Source: Magnetococcales bacterium
Lineage (GTDB): Bacteria; Pseudomonadota; Magnetococcia; Magnetococcales; Magnetaquicoccaceae
Length of the DNA: 64,000 nt
Direction: 5' to 3'
NCBI GenBank assembly: GCA_015231755.1
Contig: JADGAZ010000003.1
Span: 124,001 to 188,000, forward strand
Position numbers and translations under genes: made by a program. Below the pieces are notes generated by a model. That model was not told the origin of the DNA and ran no database searches. It saw only the letters and a list, made by a program, of their open reading frames with translations. Below are positions 57,858 through 64,000 of the stretch, in pieces (within the stretch, counting starts at the first letter, position 1; the number at the start of each line of letters is the position of its first letter).

Positions 57858-60800
57858 ATGGCCAATCACGGTCTGCCCGCCAAACAGGGGCTTTATGATC
57901 CCGCGCTGGAACACGACGCCTGTGGCGTCGGCTTCGTCGCCCGGATCAATGGCAAAAAGACGCACGACGTGGTGCGCATGGGACTCAATGTCCTGGTCAA
58001 CCTGACCCACCGGGGAGCCGCGGGTGCCGATCCCCTCACCGGTGATGGCGCGGGCATCATGATCCAGATTCCGGACGCTTTTCTGCGCAACCACGCGACC
58101 CGGCTTTCCATCGAGCTTCCCCCGGAAGGAGACTACGGGGTCGGCATGATCTTCATGCCCAAGGACAAGGATCTCATGGCCTCGTGCCAACGGCTCGTGG
58201 AACAGATGACCACCGAGGAGGGACAACTCTTCCTGGGTTGGCGCAATGTGCCCATCAGCCGTCAGGCCCGCATCGGCTACACCGCCAAAGGGGCCGAACC
58301 GGTCATCCGTCAAGCCTTCATCGGCGTGCGCAACCGCCCCGAAAACGCCGATCCCATGTGGTTCGAGCGCAAGCTCTACATCATCCGGCGCCGGGTGGAA
58401 AACGCGGTCATGGGCTATGGTCAGGAAGAGGTAAAATCCTTCTACATCAGCAGCTTTTCCTCCCGCACCCTGGTTTACAAAGGCATGTTCCTGGCGGATC
58501 AGGTACGGGCCTACTATCCGGATCTGTCGGATGGCACCTTGGTGTCGGCCTTTGCCATGGTGCATCAACGCTATTCCACCAACACCTTCCCCACCTGGGG
58601 TCTGGCCCATCCGTTCCGCATGATCAGCCACAACGGCGAAATCAATACCCTGCGGGGCAACATCAACTGGATGCGCGCCCGGGAGGCGGCGTTGGCCTCG
58701 GACTTGTTCGGCGAGGACATCAAAAAGCTCTTCCCCCTGGTGCCGGAAGGACTGTCCGACTCCGCCAGCTTCGACCGCGCCCTGGAATTTTTAGTGATCA
58801 GCGGTCGTTCCCTGCCCCACGCCATGATGATGATGATCCCGGAAGCCTGGGAAAACCATCGCCACATGGATGATGCCCGCAAGGCCTTTTATCAATACCA
58901 CGGCGCCTTGATGGAGCCCTGGGATGGTCCTGCCGCCGTCACCTTCACCGATGGCCGCTACATCGGTGCCACCCTGGACCGCAACGGGTTGCGTCCGGCC
59001 CGCTATCAGATCACCAAGGGTGGATTGTGCGTCATGGCCTCCGAGGCCGGCACCATCACCTTTCCCCCGGAAGAAGAGGTCAAACTGGGCCGCTTGCAAC
59101 CGGGACGGATGTTCGTCATCGACCTCCAGGAAGGCCGGATCATCGACGATGCCGAAATCAAGGAAAGCATGGTCTCCCGCCAGCCCTATCGCCAGTGGAT
59201 CAACGACCATCTCACCTTGCTGGACAACCTCCCCCCAGGCGGCAGCGAAGCGGTGGAGGCCGAATCCTTGCGGGTGCGTCAACGGGTCTTCGGCTATACC
59301 GAAGAGGATCTCGCGGCCATTCTCGGCCCCATGGGGGTCGAAGGCCAGGAGCCGACCGGATCCATGGGCAACGACGCCGCCCTGGCGGTGCTGTCGGATC
59401 GACCGGTCTTGTTGTTCAACTATTTCAAGCAGCTTTTCGCCCAGGTGACCAATCCGGCCATCGACCCGATCCGCGAGGAACTGGTCATGAGCCTGTTCAC
59501 CCAACTGGGTCCGGTGGGCAATCTGCTGGAAGAAACCCCGCAACACATGGCGCGTATCTGGCTCAATCAGCCGATTCTGACCAACGGGGAACTGGAAAAA
59601 ATCCGGGCCGTGGATCGCGAAGGCCTCAAGGCCCGCACCCTTTCCACCCTGTTTCCGGCCAGCGAGGGGACCGACGGCATGAAGAGCGCCTTGACGCGGC
59701 TCTTTGAGGCGGTCTCCACCGCCGTGGACGATGGCGCGGGATTGATCATCCTGAGCGATCGGGGGGTGGGGCCCAATCTGGCTCCGATCCCGGCGCTGCT
59801 GGCGGTCGCCAGTGTGCATCACCATCTGATCCGCTCCGGAACCCGTGGTGCCGCCAGCATCATCATCGAAACTGGCGAGGCCCGGGAGGTGACCCATTTC
59901 GCCCTGCTGGTGGGATACGGGGCCGGCGCCATCAATCCCTATCTGGCCTTTGAATCCCTGGAAGAGCTGGCCAACCGGGGTCTGATCGAATCTCCGAAGG
60001 GAGTGGCGGGACTGCATGCCAATTATATCAAGGCCCTGGGCAAAGGCATGCTCAAGATTTTCTCCAAGATGGGTATTTCCACCCTACGCAGTTACTGCGG
60101 GGCGCAAATTTTCGAGGCCATCGGACTCAACCGGCGTTTCCTGGAACGGTATTTCACCGGCACCTTCTCCCGCCTCGACGGGGTGGGGCTGACGGACATC
60201 GCCAGAGAAACCCTGGAACGCCACAAACGGGCCTATACCGGCAACGCGGTGCTGATGGACAGCCTGGATGTGGGTGGAGAGTACAAATTCCGCCACGACG
60301 GCGAACGCCACATGTGGACCCCGGAGACCATCTCCAAGCTGCAACAGGCCACCCGCAACGACGATTACGCCCTGTACAAAGAGTTCGCCAAGCTCATCAA
60401 CCAGCAGGATAAGACCCATTGCACCCTGCGGGGTTTGTTCCTGCTCAAGGAGGCGGAAGAGCCTTTGGCCTTGAACGAAGTCGAGCCCGCCTCGGAGATC
60501 GTCAAACGGTTCGTGACCGGGGCCATGTCGTTCGGTTCGATTTCCAAGGAGGCCCACGAGACTCTGGCCATTGCCATGAACCGTCTGGGGGGACGCTCCA
60601 ACACCGGCGAGGGGGGAGAGGATCCGGAACGTTACAAGCCCCGTCCCAACGGAGATCTGGCCCGCAGTTCCATCAAACAGGTGGCGGCGGGACGCTTCGG
60701 GGTGTCGAGCCACTATCTGGCCAACGCCGATGAAATGCAGATCAAGATCGCCCAGGGGGCCAAGCCCGGCGAGGGCGGACAACTGCCGGGCCCCAAGGTG

Positions 60801-62396
60801 ACCGAAACCATTGCCCGCATCCGCAACACCACACCGGGAGTGACCCTCATCAGTCCCCCGCCCCATCACGACATCTACTCCATCGAGGATCTGGCCCAAT
60901 TGATCTTCGACTTGAAGAACGTCAATCCCCGGGCACGGGTATCGGTGAAGCTGGTTTCCGAAGTGGGGGTCGGTACCGTGGCCGCCGGTGTGGCCAAGGG
61001 ACACGCGGACATGATTCTCGTCTCCGGCGGCGACGGCGGCACCGGGGCCAGTCCCATGAGTTCCATCAAGCATGCCGGGGCACCGTGGGAATTGGGTCTG
61101 GCGGAAACCCAGCAGACCCTGGTATTGAACGACCTGCGGGGTCGGGTCCGCCTGCAAACCGATGGACAGTTCCGCACCGGTCGGGATGTGGTGGTGGCGG
61201 CGCTGTTGGGCGCCGAGGAGTTCGGTTTCGCCACCGCGCCGCTGGTGGTGTCGGGTTGCGTGATGATGCGCAAATGCCATCTGGACTCCTGCCCGGTGGG
61301 TGTGGCCACCCAAGAGTTGGAGCTGCGCAAGAAGTTCTCCGGACGGCCTCAGCATCTGGTGAATTATTTTTACTTCGTGGCTAACGAGGCCCGGGAAATC
61401 ATGGCCCGCATGGGCTTCCGCACCATCGACGAGATGATCGGCCAATCGGATCATCTGTTGGTCAACGAGGCCGTGACCCACTGGAAAGCCAAAGGTCTGG
61501 ATTTTTCGGCGCTGCTGGAAAAACCCGACGCCCCGGCGAACGTGGCCACCCGCTGCGTCCAGCCCCAGGATCACGGCATCGACAAGGTGCTGGATCACCA
61601 ATTGCTGGATCTGGCGGAACGGGTGTTCGAGAATCTGCGTCCCATCGAGATCCGCCTGCCGATCCAGAACACGGACCGGGCGGTGGGGGCGATGCTGGGT
61701 GGCGAGATTTCCCGGCTCTTCGGCGAGGGGGGATTGCCCAAGGGCACCATCAAGTGTCACTTCGAGGGTGTGGCGGGACAAAGCTTCGGCGCCTTCAACG
61801 TGCAGGGGGTTTCGTTGTACCTGGAGGGGGCGGGCAACGATTATGTGGGCAAGGGCATGTCCGGTGGACGGATCGTCATCCGGCCCCATCCCCGTTCCCC
61901 CCTGGTGGCCGAAGAGAACATCATCGCGGGTAATACCCTGTTGTACGGGGCCACGGGAGGCGAGGCCTTCATGCGCGGGGTGGTGGGTGAACGGTTCGCG
62001 GTGCGCAACTCCGGCGCCAAGGCCGTGGTGGAAGGAGTCGGGGATCATGGCTGCGAATACATGACCGGTGGTCTGGTGGCGGTGCTGGGGCCAACCGGAC
62101 GCAACTTCGCGGCGGGCATGAGCGGCGGTATCGCTTATGTCCTGGATGAACTGGGAGCTTTTCCCTCGTTGTGCAATCCCGCCATGGTGGCTTTGGAGGC
62201 GGTGGAGTCCGAAGAGGATCAGGAGCGTCTGAAGTCCATGGTGGAAGAGCATGCGCGGTATACCGACAGTCAGGTGGCCGCGCGGTTGCTGAAAGATTGG
62301 GAAAAAGCCTTGCGTTCGTTCGTCAAGGTGATGCCCCATGAATATCGGCGCGTGCTGGAGGAACAAAAAAAGCGGGAGCAAGCGACCAATGGGTAA
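57858..62396 (+). CDS. gltB: glutamate synthase (NADPH) large subunit
   Basis: Makes glutamate from 2-oxoglutarate and glutamine. At 1512 residues it is full length. The N-terminal Ntn amidotransferase domain begins with Cys22 (HDACGVGF), exposed after removal of a 21-residue propeptide. A central domain follows, then the FMN/synthase barrel with FGSISKEAHETLAIAMNRL, GEGGEDPERY, and the [3Fe-4S] cysteines in GCVMMRKCHLDSCPVG. The C-terminal GXGXG beta-helix (YVGKGMSGGRIVI, MSGGIAYVLD) is complete. ATG 57858 is preferred because TAAGGA is 7 bases upstream; ATG-like codons earlier lack it. Overlaps gltD by 8 bases. Confidence 0.97.
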   Translation: MANHGLPAKQGLYDPALEHDACGVGFVARINGKKTHDVVRMGLNVLVNLTHRGAAGADPLTGDGAGIMIQIPDAFLRNHATRLSIELPPEGDYGVGMIFMPKDKDLMASCQRLVEQMTTEEGQLFLGWRNVPISRQARIGYTAKGAEPVIRQAFIGVRNRPENADPMWFERKLYIIRRRVENAVMGYGQEEVKSFYISSFSSRTLVYKGMFLADQVRAYYPDLSDGTLVSAFAMVHQRYSTNTFPTWGLAHPFRMISHNGEINTLRGNINWMRAREAALASDLFGEDIKKLFPLVPEGLSDSASFDRALEFLVISGRSLPHAMMMMIPEAWENHRHMDDARKAFYQYHGALMEPWDGPAAVTFTDGRYIGATLDRNGLRPARYQITKGGLCVMASEAGTITFPPEEEVKLGRLQPGRMFVIDLQEGRIIDDAEIKESMVSRQPYRQWINDHLTLLDNLPPGGSEAVEAESLRVRQRVFGYTEEDLAAILGPMGVEGQEPTGSMGNDAALAVLSDRPVLLFNYFKQLFAQVTNPAIDPIREELVMSLFTQLGPVGNLLEETPQHMARIWLNQPILTNGELEKIRAVDREGLKARTLSTLFPASEGTDGMKSALTRLFEAVSTAVDDGAGLIILSDRGVGPNLAPIPALLAVASVHHHLIRSGTRGAASIIIETGEAREVTHFALLVGYGAGAINPYLAFESLEELANRGLIESPKGVAGLHANYIKALGKGMLKIFSKMGISTLRSYCGAQIFEAIGLNRRFLERYFTGTFSRLDGVGLTDIARETLERHKRAYTGNAVLMDSLDVGGEYKFRHDGERHMWTPETISKLQQATRNDDYALYKEFAKLINQQDKTHCTLRGLFLLKEAEEPLALNEVEPASEIVKRFVTGAMSFGSISKEAHETLAIAMNRLGGRSNTGEGGEDPERYKPRPNGDLARSSIKQVAAGRFGVSSHYLANADEMQIKIAQGAKPGEGGQLPGPKVTETIARIRNTTPGVTLISPPPHHDIYSIEDLAQLIFDLKNVNPRARVSVKLVSEVGVGTVAAGVAKGHADMILVSGGDGGTGASPMSSIKHAGAPWELGLAETQQTLVLNDLRGRVRLQTDGQFRTGRDVVVAALLGAEEFGFATAPLVVSGCVMMRKCHLDSCPVGVATQELELRKKFSGRPQHLVNYFYFVANEAREIMARMGFRTIDEMIGQSDHLLVNEAVTHWKAKGLDFSALLEKPDAPANVATRCVQPQDHGIDKVLDHQLLDLAERVFENLRPIEIRLPIQNTDRAVGAMLGGEISRLFGEGGLPKGTIKCHFEGVAGQSFGAFNVQGVSLYLEGAGNDYVGKGMSGGRIVIRPHPRSPLVAEENIIAGNTLLYGATGGEAFMRGVVGERFAVRNSGAKAVVEGVGDHGCEYMTGGLVAVLGPTGRNFAAGMSGGIAYVLDELGAFPSLCNPAMVALEAVESEEDQERLKSMVEEHARYTDSQVAARLLKDWEKALRSFVKVMPHEYRRVLEEQKKREQATNG

Positions 62397-63831
62397 GACC
62401 AAAGGGTTCATGGAAGTGGAACGGGAGACGCCTCGGCCCCGGTCGGTGGAGGATCGAATCCGGGACTGGAACGAATTGTATCAAAAGTTCCCGGTGGAAA
62501 AGTTGCAGGATCAAGCCTCGCGCTGCATGGATTGCGGCATTCCGTTCTGTCACAACGGCTGCACGCTGCACAACCTGATCCCGGCCTGGAACGATTGGGC
62601 CTATCGGGGACGCTGGGAAGAGGCGGTCAACACCCTGCATCGCACCAACAACTTTCCCGAGTTCACCGGTCGGGTCTGTCCGGCTTTGTGCGAAGCGGCC
62701 TGTGTGGTGGGGATCAACCGGGATCCGGTGACCATCCGGGAGATCGAACGCACCGTGGCCGAGGAGGGCTTTGCCCGTGGTCTGATCAAACCCCTGCCCC
62801 CCCGGGAACAGACCGGCAAACGGGTGGCGGTGATCGGCTCCGGACCCGCGGGCATGGCGGCGGCCCAACAACTGACCCGGGCCGGACACGCGGTGACCCT
62901 GTTCGAGAAAAACGAACGGGCCGGTGGTTTGCTGCGTTTCGGCATTCCCGATTTCAAGCTGGAAAAAACGGTGATCGATCGACGCTTGCAGCAGATGATC
63001 GCCGAAGGCCTGACCATCCGCACCGGGGTGAATGTGGGGGTGGATCTGCCGGTGGCGCAGTTGCGCGCCGACTTCGACGCCATTGTGCTCACCGGTGGCG
63101 CCGAGCATCCCCGGGATCTGCCGGTGCCGGGCCGGGATCTGATCGGGGTCCATTTCGCCATGGACTATCTGGCCCAACAAAACCGCCGCACCTTTGGCAC
63201 CGCCATTCCCACCACCGAGGCGATCTTCGCCGTGGGCAAGCGTGTGGTGGTGATCGGAGGTGGCGATACCGGGGCCGACTGCGTGGGCACCGCCATTCGT
63301 CAATGCGCGGCCAGCGTCACCCAGATCGAACTGCTCCCCAGACCCCCCAAGGAACGGGCGCCGGAAACCCCATGGCCCCTGTGGCCCAACGTGCTGCGCA
63401 CCTCCACCTCCCATCTGGAGGGGTGCGAACGTCGCTGGAGCGTGTTGACCCGGTCGTTCGAGGGAGATGGACGGCGGGTCAAGGGGGTCCACGGCATCAA
63501 ACTGCACTGGGCCGAACAAGAAGACGGCGGACGTCCCCGCATGAAGGAAATTCCCGGTTCGGAATTCTTCCTGGAAGCGGATCTGGTGTTGCTGGCCATG
63601 GGCTTTGTCCATCCGGTCAAAAGTGGATTGCTGGAAAATCTGGGGGTTGCCCTCGATTCCCGGGGCAATGTTCAGGTCAATGACCACTTCATGACCAGTC
63701 AACCCGGCGTGTTCGCCGCCGGAGACATGGCCACCGGTCAATCCCTGGTGCTCAAGGCCATCGACGGAGGACGCAAAGCCGCCGTGGCCGTGGATGGCTG
63801 GCTGCGTGGCGGAGAGTCGGTTTTGATCTGA
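62389..63831 (+). CDS. gltD: glutamate synthase (NADPH) small subunit
   Basis: The 480-residue FAD/NADPH partner that feeds electrons to GltB. The N-terminal double Cys motif (CMDCGIPFCHNGC and CPALCEAAC) binds two [4Fe-4S] clusters; VIGSGPAGMAAAQQL binds FAD and VVIGGGDTGADCVG binds NADPH. The C-terminal GDMATGQSLVLKAIDGGRKAA is the FAD pyrophosphorylase-like end. It starts at ATG 62389, eight bases inside gltB, with GGGAG upstream. Same family includes dihydropyrimidine dehydrogenase subunits, but context settles the call. Confidence 0.97.
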   Translation: MGKTKGFMEVERETPRPRSVEDRIRDWNELYQKFPVEKLQDQASRCMDCGIPFCHNGCTLHNLIPAWNDWAYRGRWEEAVNTLHRTNNFPEFTGRVCPALCEAACVVGINRDPVTIREIERTVAEEGFARGLIKPLPPREQTGKRVAVIGSGPAGMAAAQQLTRAGHAVTLFEKNERAGGLLRFGIPDFKLEKTVIDRRLQQMIAEGLTIRTGVNVGVDLPVAQLRADFDAIVLTGGAEHPRDLPVPGRDLIGVHFAMDYLAQQNRRTFGTAIPTTEAIFAVGKRVVVIGGGDTGADCVGTAIRQCAASVTQIELLPRPPKERAPETPWPLWPNVLRTSTSHLEGCERRWSVLTRSFEGDGRRVKGVHGIKLHWAEQEDGGRPRMKEIPGSEFFLEADLVLLAMGFVHPVKSGLLENLGVALDSRGNVQVNDHFMTSQPGVFAAGDMATGQSLVLKAIDGGRKAAVAVDGWLRGGESVLI

Positions 63832-63847
63832 ACCTACTTGGTCAGCC

Positions 63848-63876
63848 TTGACAGAAACAGGGCGGTTCTTTACTAT
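63848..63876 (+). promoter_or_regulatory. near-consensus sigma70 promoter
   Basis: TTGACA (63848-63853), 17 bp spacer, TACTAT (63871-63876): a full -35 match and 5 of 6 in the -10. It lies 17 bases after gltD and would drive the partial gene that follows. Confidence 0.65.
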
Positions 63877-63935
63877 CCAAGATAAGAGTGAAATCGTGTC
63901 GGTAACTTACTCAAGAAGGGACTCGGGACGTAACT

Positions 63936-64000
63936 ATGAATGGATCGACGATGGATCGCGATGACAAGCTGGCGGCCTCCCTGTCGGATCTGGAGCATCG
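63936..64000 (+). CDS. start of an unidentified gene (3' partial)
   Basis: An ATG at 63936 opens a frame that continues to the window edge without a stop. Only 21 complete residues are visible (MNGSTMDRDDKLAASLSDLE), polar and acidic, so no family can be assigned. An in-frame ATG at 63951 is an alternative start. Placement about 60 bases after a strong promoter supports a real gene. Confidence 0.45.
   Translation, partial: MNGSTMDRDDKLAASLSDLEH

Noticed and set aside
60084-62411. 775-codon open frame on the minus strand opposite gltB
   Set aside because: It is the antisense of a certain gene; high GC content suppresses stops in this frame. No ribosome site or domain.

Overview
This 64 kb window is a high-GC chromosomal segment from a Gram-negative proteobacterium. 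KdsB (lipid A core), SecDF-YajC, an HdfR-free Hfq-free set of ordinary housekeeping genes, HtpG and a GapR/DUF2312 nucleoid protein point to an alphaproteobacterium-like lineage. The very dense signalling (five large multi-domain histidine kinase or phosphorelay proteins, two HDOD proteins, two PilZ-like proteins, a CheZ-like protein) would fit the Magnetococcia, but that placement is inference. No rRNA, tRNA, CRISPR array or insertion sequence was recognised.

Layout. 1-5.3 kb: the end of a CstA-type transporter, then a tightly overlapping metW-hpt-gph-hisG operon, a small membrane protein and a short ribosome hibernation factor. 5.4-16.8 kb (minus strand): PilZ/YcgR-like protein, yajC-secD-secF, an unknown 124-residue protein, a CheY-like receiver, and an MHYT hybrid kinase translationally coupled to a kinase-like protein that has lost its phosphoacceptor His and ATPase domain. 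17-18.8 kb: HDOD protein plus metallo-beta-lactamase-fold protein. 18.9-29 kb (minus): two hybrid kinases (c-haem-type DUF3365 sensor; CHASE4 sensor), then tgt, queA, a PilZ-like protein, kdsB and a DUF3108 protein. The usual queA-tgt-yajC-secD-secF order is therefore interrupted by about 9 kb of signalling genes. 29-38.3 kb: NfeD and SPFH membrane proteins, a DHH phosphoesterase, rlmKL, gapR-like, a large coiled-coil protein with a CheZ-like motif, and htpG with a sigma32-like promoter.

38.5-49 kb: a small membrane protein, an Rpn-type nuclease with a variable tandem repeat, then a four-gene minus-strand operon: Tat-exported aldo/keto reductase with C-terminal Fe-S motifs, an anchored DUF6599-like protein, a Tat-exported DUF362 protein and a NapH/NosR-type membrane polyferredoxin. 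This looks like an uncharacterised extracytoplasmic redox module and is the main candidate for a new system. Around it lie a REC-ATPase regulator, metF, a lipoprotein with 14 clustered cysteines, an 18-residue-repeat coiled-coil protein and a second HDOD protein.

49-55.8 kb: a YdjC/HpnK deacetylase, an ArnC/GtrB-like glycosyltransferase and a YfhO-like membrane protein form a probable polyprenyl-phosphate amino-sugar pathway for envelope glycosylation. They are followed by a rubrerythrin-like protein, AmmeMemoRadiSam enzyme and a YjbQ protein. 55.8-57.2 kb is a sharply AT-rich island with one two-TM protein carrying a Thr-Pro-Ala repeat, probably horizontally acquired. 57.2-63.8 kb: a PPC/DUF296 protein and gltB-gltD for ammonia assimilation. 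A consensus promoter at 63848-63876 drives a gene that runs off the window.
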